Shown: one piece after another, positions 10,210-18,539 of the stretch
Layout: each line of letters opens with the position of its first letter
Numbering within the stretch: the stretch's first letter is position 1
Assembly: GCF_004358445.1 (NCBI RefSeq)
Contig: NZ_CP037951.1
Location: 3,814,001-3,878,000, forward strand
Reading direction: 5' to 3'
DNA: 64,000 nucleotides
From: Parashewanella tropica
GTDB taxonomy: Bacteria > Pseudomonadota > Gammaproteobacteria > Enterobacterales > Shewanellaceae
Notes under the pieces: model-generated
Databases searched by the model: none
Seen by the model: only the letters and a program-made list of their open reading frames with translations
What the model was told of the DNA's origin: nothing
Made by a program: the position numbers and the translations under genes

Positions 10210-12219
10210 CTAAATTAAACCAGCAAATTCGAGTAGTTGATTGTATTTAAAGAGCTGATTATCCATAGACGTTACTCTCACTGTCTTTCTCTTCAAGCCT
10301 TCAGCAATAGTTCTTAATTGCGCCTTATCACCTACAATCGCGAATAGCTGCTTATACTCTGGTTGATTAGAATCACACAATCTCAAGAACTCCTTTTCAT
10401 CAACTGCCGCTAACCTTTTTACATAAGATTCCACTGTTTCCAAATTACTTGCTGATGTAGAAAGCCAACTTACAACACCTGTAAAGATTCCAAAGCGGCC
10501 ATTTGACGGAGCCTTGGCCGCTGCAGCCCTGTCTTTTGCTACTTTGATTCCATCAAGATAGTCTTTAACAGTCGTCGCACTTTCTTGAGCGTCATGCTCT
10601 TTAGCTTTAACTTTAGTGAAAGCTTCCATATTCTCATCAAGATAACTTAATTCTTGCTCACTTCCATTAAGCTTGACCCATACTTGGTTGTTAATTACAA
10701 GCTCAAACTCGAAATCCTCATTCATTCTCATCTCAAGTTGCTGTCTGGGCAATTGCTGTAAGGCTTCCGTTAATTTAACAAAAGCGGATGCCCGATCATG
10801 AGCGGCTAATTTAGTGTCATCAACCCGAGCAATCAAAATAGTAATATCTTCTTCTTCCAACTCCGCTATTCGAAACATATGCAGATTATTTTTATCTTGT
10901 GTCATTCTGTCAGCGACACATCGATCCATCGCTTTGTCGGTAATACTGTTAAATTTTTGAGCAAACTCCTTATTAGGCATCACCTTAGCAAAATCGAGTT
11001 TGGCCTGTTGAATTGCAGTAGGGATAGCTGATGGCACCATGCCATGTAATTGTCCTTCCAATTCTTTCAACCTCGGAAGCTGGTATTCTGCCATTGCATC
11101 GGCATTAGTCTTAGCGACATTTTGCTCCATTGTTTTAAAAGAGTCGTAGGATTCCGTACCTTTATTGGCACCGAATGTCATAACGGGAAGCTCCCCCTGT
11201 TTGCCCATATAAAAATGCACTGTTACAGGATCTTCATCCCCTTCTTCCATAGTTATCCAACTGCAGCCTGTACACTCATCACAAATAAAGTCTTTGCGTA
11301 ACGTAAGCCAAACTCTCACACGTTTTGACACACCTAAAACGCTATTAGTCATTGTTTTCACATGCTCTTGGAACTCTTCATAACATTGGTACTTATCGCT
11401 CATTTGCATGATTACCAAAGCTTTTTGCATAGCTTTGAACTTAATAGTATATTTAGGAACTGTAGGCCCCGTAAATTGTTTTAGCGTGCATTCACCCGCC
11501 ATGATGCAAAATTGAGTTCGGTTACCAGAAAGACTATTAATTTGAATATTCAGCGGCATTCTTGCTTGTCTAGGTAACGCATTCACAAATCGTTCAAAAA
11601 CTCCAATCAAATCCAGAGGGTTTGACGCATCTACTATTTGTTGAACTTGAGTACAAGTATCGTTATACAAATCATGTTCATCATTTGGTAACAGTTTGAG
11701 TCGACCTTTTTGTTGTTGACGCGAGACTTTCAATTGCTGAAAAAGCACCTCTTTGAATGCGAGTAGCCCCACTGCCTGTGTTGTTTCAGCAAGCTGGGGG
11801 TGCTCTCTATCTTGTTGAAAATAGCCGATACACTGACCTTCGGCATATAAAGACAGGCTCCAATCACCAGAAGGTGTCGATCGATACTGAACGGCGATAT
11901 TTGGCCTGCAAGCAGCATGCGTTTCAAATTCTCGCAAATCGATTAAATTCTTAAAAAAGTCTTCAGGACTACAGTCCTTAGCGCTCATCTTTTCAAGACA
12001 GGTTTTGGCAAACTGTTGATATTGTTCTGTAAACCCACTTTTAGGGTAATAGCTTGGTACAACCTTAGATTTAAAGTGTCGAAAATTAGCCGCCGCTTCT
12101 TGCTTTTCTTGCAAATACTCAGCCTCGGTTGCCGTTACTTTTGCAGGTGTTGTCGATGAAGCTGTCCCCCACTCAATGTTTAATGGTTGTGCTGTTGTAG
12201 AACATGTTCCAGCGGCCAT
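10210..12219 (-). CDS. Large unknown protein, paralogue of 7138-9984
   Basis: A 669-residue protein of no recognised family. Three copies of a helix-plus-beta module can be seen near residues 85-160, 210-300 and 455-540. Each has a helix of the type FERFVNALP or LTEALQQLP followed by strands such as LNIQI, FCIMAGE or FELVINNQVWVKL. The same pattern occurs in the 948-residue neighbour. There is no signal peptide or membrane segment. The C-terminal 130 residues are helical and basic. The helix-then-sheet module vaguely recalls CesT-type secretion chaperones, which is speculation. The 225-bp gap between the two paralogues holds a weak terminator near 10160-10190. Confidence 0.7.
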   Translation of the reverse strand: MAAGTCSTTAQPLNIEWGTASSTTPAKVTATEAEYLQEKQEAAANFRHFKSKVVPSYYPKSGFTEQYQQFAKTCLEKMSAKDCSPEDFFKNLIDLREFETHAACRPNIAVQYRSTPSGDWSLSLYAEGQCIGYFQQDREHPQLAETTQAVGLLAFKEVLFQQLKVSRQQQKGRLKLLPNDEHDLYNDTCTQVQQIVDASNPLDLIGVFERFVNALPRQARMPLNIQINSLSGNRTQFCIMAGECTLKQFTGPTVPKYTIKFKAMQKALVIMQMSDKYQCYEEFQEHVKTMTNSVLGVSKRVRVWLTLRKDFICDECTGCSWITMEEGDEDPVTVHFYMGKQGELPVMTFGANKGTESYDSFKTMEQNVAKTNADAMAEYQLPRLKELEGQLHGMVPSAIPTAIQQAKLDFAKVMPNKEFAQKFNSITDKAMDRCVADRMTQDKNNLHMFRIAELEEEDITILIARVDDTKLAAHDRASAFVKLTEALQQLPRQQLEMRMNEDFEFELVINNQVWVKLNGSEQELSYLDENMEAFTKVKAKEHDAQESATTVKDYLDGIKVAKDRAAAAKAPSNGRFGIFTGVVSWLSTSASNLETVESYVKRLAAVDEKEFLRLCDSNQPEYKQLFAIVGDKAQLRTIAEGLKRKTVRVTSMDNQLFKYNQLLEFAGLI

Positions 12220-12300
12220 AATTACCTCGCTTACTTAAATTATGCCAAAGCCATTGCTTCTTTATTGGCCACATCCTAACCGAACATCATGTTGAACACA

Positions 12301-12340
12301 TGTTAATCTTTGTTAATTAAATGGCGAGGTATATGTTAAT
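12301..12340. promoter_or_regulatory. Triple TGTTAAT site upstream of the 669-residue protein
   Basis: TGTTAAT occurs at 12301, 12311 and 12334, the first two exactly 10 bp apart, 80-120 bp upstream of the minus-strand start at 12219. The diverging gene at 12439 shares the spacer. This is the clearest instance of the motif seen before several unknown genes. Confidence 0.35.
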
Positions 12341-12438
12341 TCTCAGAGATGTGTCTGGTTCAAAAATTAAGCATTTAAATAAAACTATGGGTTAGTTACA
12401 CTGGCTGAGTTTCTGTCGATTTTAACCTCGGGCATACT

Positions 12439-13137
12439 ATGAAAAAATTACCTATTGTCATTACCGGTTTGGCATCATTGCTTCTATCTAACACCGCTTT
12501 ATCGGCACCAATTGATCAACCTCATATCAACACAGTTGGCGTAAGCCAAATTGAAGTTAAAGCGGATATGGCCACCATGTACGTTTCGGTTTCAGTCAAT
12601 CAGGCTACGGCAAAACAAGCAAAAGCGGTGTCTGATAAGGCGGTGGTTAAGCTCACCCAAAAGCTTAAACAAGCGGGTATAAAAACCAAAGATATCGATA
12701 GTGCTAATGTGTATGTACAACCTCAATATCATTATCCACACAACCAAGCGCCAGAAATGATTGGGTACAAGGCCACAAGAACCGTCTCGGTTACAGTACA
12801 TAACCTCAATACACTCAACACACTATTGGACAGCAGTATTGCATCAGGCATGAACCGAATTGACTATATACAATTTGGTAGTAGTGAAATAAAAAAATAC
12901 CGAGAACAAGCCCGTTTAGCTGCTATTCGTGATGCTCAAATAAAAGCCAAATCATTGGCAAAAGGCTTTGGGGAAAAATTAGGGAAGGTTTGGGAGATTA
13001 ATTATTCATCCGATAGTTATCAACAACCTATGGCTCGCCAAGCCATGATGTATTCTGAAAAATCGACAGGACAAACGTATGAAAATAAGATGATCACCAT
13101 CAGTGATAGAGTCGAAGTCACTTATACTCTAAAATAA
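12439..13137 (+). CDS. SIMPL-domain (DUF541/YggE-like) periplasmic protein
   Basis: A 232-residue exported protein. Residues 1-22 form a Sec signal peptide (MKKLPIV, then a hydrophobic core ending in ALSA). The rest is a SIMPL/DUF541 domain, with the typical start VGVSQIEVKADMATMYVSVS and the downstream ARLAAIRDAQIKAKSLAKGFG helix. YggE relatives are induced by and protect against oxidative stress, but the biochemical activity is not known. It stands alone, with the HAD phosphatase starting 31 bp downstream. Confidence 0.88.
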   Translation: MKKLPIVITGLASLLLSNTALSAPIDQPHINTVGVSQIEVKADMATMYVSVSVNQATAKQAKAVSDKAVVKLTQKLKQAGIKTKDIDSANVYVQPQYHYPHNQAPEMIGYKATRTVSVTVHNLNTLNTLLDSSIASGMNRIDYIQFGSSEIKKYREQARLAAIRDAQIKAKSLAKGFGEKLGKVWEINYSSDSYQQPMARQAMMYSEKSTGQTYENKMITISDRVEVTYTLK

Positions 13138-13168
13138 TCATCCTTTGTCGTTATTAAGGCTGTAAACA

Positions 13169-13852
13169 TTGAATCTTTCTCGTTACCAATGGCTGTTATT
13201 TGATGCCGATGAAACCCTTTTTGACTTTGATGCTTTTGCCGGTCTTAAACGTGCATTAGTTCAATATGGTGTAGAGTTTACTGAGCAAGATTATGCGCAA
13301 TATCAGCAAACCAATCAGGCATTGTGGGATCGCTATCAAGCCCACGAAATTGACACGCAAACATTACAAGAGCAGCGTTTTCAACTGTGGTCGCAACGCT
13401 TAAATGTGCCCGCCACCACCCTAAACTCTAACTTCCTATTGTCCATGGCAGAAATATGTCAGCCGCTGCCCGGTGCGATAGAAATGCTTGACGCCATTAA
13501 GTCCCAAGTAAAAATTGGCATTATCACTAACGGACTTGCAGAGTTACAGCAACGACGCTTGCACAACACTGGCTTGGATCAATATTTAGATTTATTGGTG
13601 ATTTCAGAGATAGTGGGTGTAGGAAAGCCTAGTCCTGAAATTTTTGAGTATGCCTTTGAAAAAATGGAACATCCTGAAAAATCGAACGTACTGATGGTGG
13701 GGGATAACCTGCACACTGATGTGATAGGCGGAAATCGCTTTGGTATCGATACCTGTTGGTATAACCGCCACAAAAAGCACAACGAAACGGAAATCGCTCC
13801 AACACTTGAAGTTCATTCTCATGATGACTTTAAACTATGGCTTTTAAGTTAG
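13169..13852 (+). CDS. yjjG: HAD-family nucleotidase, YjjG-like
   Basis: A 227-residue HAD phosphatase. Motif I is DADET at residues 12-16 with nucleophile D12. Motif II is ITNG, motif III the Lys of VGKPSPEIF, and motif IV GDNLHTD. The FDADETLFDFDA start and the helical cap match YjjG, a pyrimidine 5'-nucleotidase (dUMP, dTMP, 5-FdUMP) that cleanses non-canonical nucleotides. The start is a TTG with AAGG about 9 bases upstream. Substrate choice within the YjjG/YfnB group cannot be settled by reading. Confidence 0.85.
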   Translation: MNLSRYQWLLFDADETLFDFDAFAGLKRALVQYGVEFTEQDYAQYQQTNQALWDRYQAHEIDTQTLQEQRFQLWSQRLNVPATTLNSNFLLSMAEICQPLPGAIEMLDAIKSQVKIGIITNGLAELQQRRLHNTGLDQYLDLLVISEIVGVGKPSPEIFEYAFEKMEHPEKSNVLMVGDNLHTDVIGGNRFGIDTCWYNRHKKHNETEIAPTLEVHSHDDFKLWLLS

Positions 13853-13982
13853 GAGTCTTGTCTTAACTCAAAACATGATGAATTAATGTCTAAAGCACAC
13901 TGAAATCTCTGGTCAAAACCCTGATTTCAATTTAGGATCAATCTCGCACTCAAATTTGTTGAAAATGGAGCCAGTTCGCATT

Positions 13983-14657
13983 ATGGGGATCCGAGCCATA
14001 GTTGTTGATACAGCAGGAACAACGACCGATTTATCGTTTATTGAAGACACCCTTTTTTCTTATTCATTAGAAAAACTGCCCACTTTTTTAGAGCAACACC
14101 AAAATGATGTTCTCGTGGACAGTTGTATCTGTGATGTTCGCGACATGGCACTTGAACCTGATGCCGATATCGCTCGTATTGCCGCCATTTTACAACAGTG
14201 GATCAAAGACGACCGCAAAGCCACGCCATTAAAAACACTTCAAGGTTTGATTTGGAAGCAAGGCTATGATGAGCAAGAATTTACTGGGCACATCTTCCCC
14301 GACTTTATTGAGGCCATTAAGCATTACACTGAAAACAATATGAGAGTGTATAGCTTTTCTTCTGGCTCAGTGGATGCGCAAAAATTGCTGTTCGCACACA
14401 GTGATGGCGGTGATTTAACGCCCTTATTCAGTGGTCATTTTGACACCCGTACCGGTAACAAAACCGATCCTCAGGCGTATTTGAATATTCTGAACACCAC
14501 CAGCTTATCGCCTAAGCAAGTGTTGTTTATTTCTGATCGTCAAGAAGAATTAAAAGCAGCACAAGCGGCTGGTATTAATGTTTGTCTGATGTCTCGTGAT
14601 ACTGAAGTGAGCTCTCAATACCAGCAGATCACTAGCTTTAAAGATCTTTCACTGTAA
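13983..14657 (+). CDS. mtnC: Enolase-phosphatase E1, methionine salvage
   Basis: MtnC is a bifunctional HAD enzyme that enolises and dephosphorylates 2,3-diketo-5-methylthiopentyl-1-phosphate in methionine salvage. The start is chosen at MGIRAIVVD, which matches the family and has GGAG 12 bases upstream; ATG 13965 or TTG 13956 would add residues without homology. Motif I reads DTAGTTT with nucleophile D9. The second acidic residue of the usual DIEGTT is Ala11 here. Later motifs ([21 protein letters not shown]) are intact. No other mtn gene is adjacent. Confidence 0.92.
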   Translation: MGIRAIVVDTAGTTTDLSFIEDTLFSYSLEKLPTFLEQHQNDVLVDSCICDVRDMALEPDADIARIAAILQQWIKDDRKATPLKTLQGLIWKQGYDEQEFTGHIFPDFIEAIKHYTENNMRVYSFSSGSVDAQKLLFAHSDGGDLTPLFSGHFDTRTGNKTDPQAYLNILNTTSLSPKQVLFISDRQEELKAAQAAGINVCLMSRDTEVSSQYQQITSFKDLSL

Positions 14658-14667
14658 TACACAATTT

Positions 14668-14707
14668 AAAGCCAACCTGTAAGTTCAATTACTTACAGGT
14701 TGGCTTT
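14668..14707. terminator. Bidirectional terminator between mtnC and the HAD-like gene
   Basis: A perfect 17-bp stem (14668-14684 with 14691-14707) and a 6-nt loop begin 10 bp after the mtnC stop and reach the stop codon of the converging gene. A/T runs on both sides suit termination in both directions. Confidence 0.85.
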
Positions 14708-15614
14708 ATTGGGTTTGTTTAAACGCTAAATAGTCTCTCCACGCTTGATGCATCTCAGGGCACATTAATTTAAATTCTTCACTGGACTCATCATCAATGC
14801 CTTCCAGTTTTTTACACCATTGCAAGCGATTTGGAATACCTGCCATAAATTGAAAGGTCTTCACTTTATCTTTGAATGTTTTCTTAGCCTCAACGAATGA
14901 TGAAGTATCAACGTCCACGACAATGATTTTCCCAACCCCTTGCATTTTTTTATCGATCAAAGTTTCCAGCCGATTGATTTTAGAATATCCTTCTCTATTT
15001 GCTGTGCTAATCCAATAAGTTATAGCCTTAGTAGGAAATCGTTCAAATTTGCTTGATTGTGACATCGCCCTCACTAATTTTTGTCTGGGAAGCGACGAAA
15101 AAACGACACATGTTAGTGCCGAATGTAACTGACTCCACTGGTCAATTTGATCAAACAACTGAGTAGAAATCGGAGTATAGGTAGTATATTCTGGATTTGG
15201 ATCGCTCAGATCAACATTGACCAAAACATGCTCCATTTCAAGTACAACCAACACAGAGCTATGCTGGTAGGTACGTATTAAATTGCTTACCGCAGTGAAA
15301 TCAATAATTTGTTCATCAACAATGGGCGTTACATTAAGCTCATCACCCACATTTTTATGCTCAATCTCCGAACAAACTCCCCTTGTCTGTTGCTCAGTTT
15401 GCGTTTTCTGATCCCGACAATCTGAAGATTTTTCAGAGAAAAATTCAGTAACTTTACTATTAACGTCAACTGTTTTTGATTCGGTATTCGCATCAACAAA
15501 TTGCGCAGTCATCATAAAGCGACCAACTGTTTGTGCTCCCTGAATCTGATCTTCTTGCTTTACTGCCTGATAATCAGCTTTTAATGACTCATCAGGAGTT
15601 ACTTTTGCAGCCAT
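14706..15614 (-). CDS. HAD-like protein lacking the catalytic aspartates
   Basis: A 302-residue protein of no assigned family. ATG 15614 with AAGG 9 bases upstream is preferred to the GTG at 15653. The first 100 residues are polar and probably disordered. Residues 121-270 follow the HAD order: hydrophobic strand then VLEMEHVL where DxDxT should be (E126, E128), then VVFSS as motif II, a Lys in GYSKINRLETLI, and IIVVDVD as motif IV. DUF2608-type HAD proteins of Legionella have this layout. The D-to-E changes suggest a non-catalytic or altered enzyme. This fold assignment is my inference from motif spacing. Confidence 0.6.
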   Translation of the reverse strand: MAAKVTPDESLKADYQAVKQEDQIQGAQTVGRFMMTAQFVDANTESKTVDVNSKVTEFFSEKSSDCRDQKTQTEQQTRGVCSEIEHKNVGDELNVTPIVDEQIIDFTAVSNLIRTYQHSSVLVVLEMEHVLVNVDLSDPNPEYTTYTPISTQLFDQIDQWSQLHSALTCVVFSSLPRQKLVRAMSQSSKFERFPTKAITYWISTANREGYSKINRLETLIDKKMQGVGKIIVVDVDTSSFVEAKKTFKDKVKTFQFMAGIPNRLQWCKKLEGIDDESSEEFKLMCPEMHQAWRDYLAFKQTQ

Positions 15615-15693
15615 AAACAATGACCTTATTAAATCCTTATTAAATAAAGCCACTTTACCTGATAAACCAAACTGTTTTTCAAACTTAAAAACA

Positions 15694-15711
15694 GATTAAT
15701 CAAAGATTAAT
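15694..15711. promoter_or_regulatory. Tandem GATTAAT repeats
   Basis: GATTAAT occurs at 15694 and 15705, 11 bp apart, within a 10-bp inverted repeat (15692-15714) that also covers the end of the upstream thioesterase gene. It lies 80-100 bp before the HAD-like protein's start. It could be an operator or a hairpin at the 3' end of the thioesterase mRNA. Confidence 0.35.
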
Positions 15712-16105
15712 CTGCTAGTTGCTCAAGTTGAGCACGAATTTCCTTTGAAATTGGCTGGCTGCGATTGGTTTCATAATCAAAATGCACCATTTGGGTTCGA
15801 CCTTCTGCCGTTAGTTCATCATTTTGATAGCATTTTTGATGCACCTCAAAACTCGAATTTCCAATACGACTAACACTCGTGATCACTTTAACCTCACTTC
15901 CGTAAAAGGTCGGCGCTTTAAAATCGACTGAGATCTTTGCCAAAATTAAGTTCCAGTGTGCAATTTCAAGGGAAGGAACAAAAATTTTAAAAATCGGGTC
16001 TCTTGCGGATTCAAACCAAACGGGAATGACGGTGTTATTAATGTGTCCTAATCCATCGGTTTCGCTAAAGCGAGGAGAGAAGTATGTGGTGTATCCTTGA
16101 TTCAT
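15707..16105 (-). CDS. Acyl-CoA thioesterase, 4HBT hot-dog fold (FadM/YbgC-like)
   Basis: A 132-residue hot-dog thioesterase. The N-terminal FSETDGLGHINNTVIPVWFE block carries the catalytic Asp (D17) and the HINN segment of the 4-hydroxybenzoyl-CoA thioesterase family. It probably hydrolyses acyl-CoA esters in the cytosol. It lies downstream of an acyl-CoA ligase on the same strand, 147 bp away, so a joint role in fatty-acid turnover is reasonable. Confidence 0.85.
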   Translation of the reverse strand: MNQGYTTYFSPRFSETDGLGHINNTVIPVWFESARDPIFKIFVPSLEIAHWNLILAKISVDFKAPTFYGSEVKVITSVSRIGNSSFEVHQKCYQNDELTAEGRTQMVHFDYETNRSQPISKEIRAQLEQLAD

Positions 16106-16252
16106 ATTTTTGTTCCCTTACTAAAAAGCCGCAACGTTAACAGCAGCGGCTTGTTTATATTTTTGTACCCAATTGAAGAAATCAATCAACGCAGATAAGA
16201 GTAATAGGCCTTTTACAATCAATCACATTAAGGGCTTATACGCTATCGATAA

Positions 16253-18040
16253 TTACTGATACATAGCACGAATTTCGCTGTCGTATTTATGGTAAATCAT
16301 CTTACGACGTAGCTTCAAGGTCGGGGTGATCAGCCCTGCTTCCATTGAAAATGCATCCGACAATAATGTGAATTTCTTTACTTGTTCAAAGTTAGCCAGC
16401 TCCTGCTGCACTTCCTTCAAACGCTGCTCGAATAATTCAATGACTTTGCTGTGGCGTACTAAATCGATTGGAGAGGCGTATTTAAGTCCTTGCTCTTTCG
16501 CCCATGCTTCTAGTGTTTCAAATGCAGGTACAATTAAGGCAGTCACATAATTTTTCGATTCCGCAATTACCGCCACTTGTTCAATGTAAGGGCAACAACC
16601 GACTTTTCCTTCCACTCGTTGCGGCGCAATGTATTTGCCGTTTGAGGTTTTCATCAACTCTTTAATACGATCGGTGATGATCAGATTACCTTCAGAATCA
16701 AACCTTCCAGCATCTCCGGTTTTTAACCAACCATCCTCAAATACGGTTTCATTTTCTTCAGGGCGATTGTAATAACCACGCATTACGGTATCACCACGCA
16801 CCATAATTTCGTTGTTATCACCAATTTTGATTTGCGTTTCATCCAAAGGCTGACCATTTGAACCTGGAACGCGGTTATCAAGGGTATTACAGGTAACGGT
16901 TGCTGTAGTTTCTGTCATGCCATAGCCGCAGAGTACAGGTACATCAATGGCTTGGAAAAAACGCTCAATTTTGGCTTCAAGCGCTGCGCCACCACAAGGC
17001 ATAAACTTGATGTTACCACCAAGGGCCTCTTGAAGTTTGCTAAACACGAGTTTGTTAGACAGTTTTCGTTTTAGCGTTAACAGAGGGTTGGCTTTGGCTC
17101 GACCTTGTTGTACTTCAAAATGTTGCTCGCCTACTTTAAGCGCCCATGCAAACAGCTTTTGCTTAGCTTTAGATGACTTACCCACTTTATCTTGAATGGC
17201 ACCATATATTTTTTCTAAAAAGCGCGGTACAACACATAAGGTATGTGGCTTAATGTCAGCCAACGCCTCTTTGGCTTTTATCGTTTCAGTAAGATACACA
17301 TTCTTCACGCCACGGCATAACGCGTAAAAACTCCATGCACGTTCGAAAATATGGCTCAGTGGCAGTAATGCCAATGACACTTCACCCGATTGTACTTTTA
17401 ATTTTCGATCGTGCTGGCGGATCGTCGATGCTAAATTGCGATGATCTAGCATCACCCCTTTAGGTTGACCGGTTGTACCAGAGGTATAAATCAAGGTTAA
17501 TAGGTCATCCAGATGACTACTGGTTAAACGTGCTTTAAGCTCACCTTCACACAAGTAACTGCGGTCTTGCAGGATCACATCAAAATAGTCGTCATTAGCA
17601 GAGGCTAAAGTGACGTTTTCATCAAACACTACGATTTTTTCAAGACTTGGACACAGAGGCTTAAGTTCACACGCTTGTTGATAAGCATCCTTATCGTCCA
17701 CAAATAAAATCTTGGCTTCTGAGTCATTAACAATGAACGCTGCTTGCTCTGTGGTTAACGTTGGATACAAAGGCACAACGACACCGCGACTTTTTAAAAT
17801 CGCTACATCGGCACACGTCCACTGCGGGCAGTTTTTCGACATAATGGCACATCTGTCCTGAATTTGAATGCCATTATGGATCAGCCATTGCGCCAGTTGT
17901 TGAGTTACATCTTCAAATCGCTGCCAATTAACGCTACGCCAATTGTCCATTGCATCATAACCTTCAAGGGCAATGGCATTGGGTTGACGACGAGTTTGAT
18001 GACGAAGTAATGAAATTAAATGATACTGCTCTAATGACAT
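16253..18040 (-). CDS. Long-chain acyl-CoA synthetase (AMP-forming)
   Basis: A 595-residue ANL-superfamily ligase that activates fatty acids to acyl-CoA through an acyl-adenylate. The P-loop motif LIYTSGTTGQPKGVML spans residues 183-198. The GYGMTETTATVTCN and GWLKTGDAGRFDSEGNLIITDRIKELMK blocks follow. It belongs to the FadD15/FACS group rather than canonical E. coli FadD. Start at MSLEQYHL; ten upstream codons at 18070 fall inside a repeat arm and look untranslated. Its promoter must lie within the inverted-repeat element just upstream. Confidence 0.92.
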   Translation of the reverse strand: MSLEQYHLISLLRHQTRRQPNAIALEGYDAMDNWRSVNWQRFEDVTQQLAQWLIHNGIQIQDRCAIMSKNCPQWTCADVAILKSRGVVVPLYPTLTTEQAAFIVNDSEAKILFVDDKDAYQQACELKPLCPSLEKIVVFDENVTLASANDDYFDVILQDRSYLCEGELKARLTSSHLDDLLTLIYTSGTTGQPKGVMLDHRNLASTIRQHDRKLKVQSGEVSLALLPLSHIFERAWSFYALCRGVKNVYLTETIKAKEALADIKPHTLCVVPRFLEKIYGAIQDKVGKSSKAKQKLFAWALKVGEQHFEVQQGRAKANPLLTLKRKLSNKLVFSKLQEALGGNIKFMPCGGAALEAKIERFFQAIDVPVLCGYGMTETTATVTCNTLDNRVPGSNGQPLDETQIKIGDNNEIMVRGDTVMRGYYNRPEENETVFEDGWLKTGDAGRFDSEGNLIITDRIKELMKTSNGKYIAPQRVEGKVGCCPYIEQVAVIAESKNYVTALIVPAFETLEAWAKEQGLKYASPIDLVRHSKVIELFEQRLKEVQQELANFEQVKKFTLLSDAFSMEAGLITPTLKLRRKMIYHKYDSEIRAMYQ

Positions 18041-18045
18041 GATAA

Positions 18046-18311
18046 ATACTCGTGATACTTGAAGATGCAACTTTCAGGGCTTGTTCAGCGTTGCATTGTT
18101 CGAGGCGTGAAAGCGCAGAACTAGCGGGCTAATTTAAGCTTTTACAACAAAGGAGAATCAACGCTGAAAAGCCCACTCTGTGTGAGTTTAATTGCCATTT
18201 ATACTTCGTTACTTACCCTTGAAATAGAATAACTATTGCTACGGATAAGTGCCTTGTCTAAATGGCAATTAATTCTCACTGAAATCCTGCATCTTCAGGT
18301 ATTACGAGTAT
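18046..18311. repeat. 266-bp inverted-repeat element (MITE-like)
   Basis: Positions 18046-18069 and 18288-18311 are inverted copies matching at 22 of 24 bases. An inner 14-bp perfect pair (18188-18201, TTAATTGCCATTTA, with 18259-18272) forms a second hairpin. There is no reading frame of note. The layout is that of a dispersed palindromic repeat or a non-autonomous transposon. It ends 6 bp before the acyl-CoA ligase start. The rest of the gap, 18312-18539, holds no gene I can support and should contain the promoter of the S33 hydrolase. Confidence 0.65.
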
Positions 18312-18539
18312 AGCTTACAACTGTTCCGCTTTTTCGGCATTGTAACGAAACTGTATTGGAAAGCCAGAGAGTTTTTACTCAAAAAATGCAGAACGCCATA
18401 CTGCAAAGCTAAGAAAGCGTGATTATAGGGAAAACGATACCCTCACACTCCATTACAATTTTGACAGTAGTGGCGTTTGATTTTCTAACAATGACTCATT
18501 AGGCTAAAGCGTTTATTTCATCAGAATAAGGGAAGTTTC

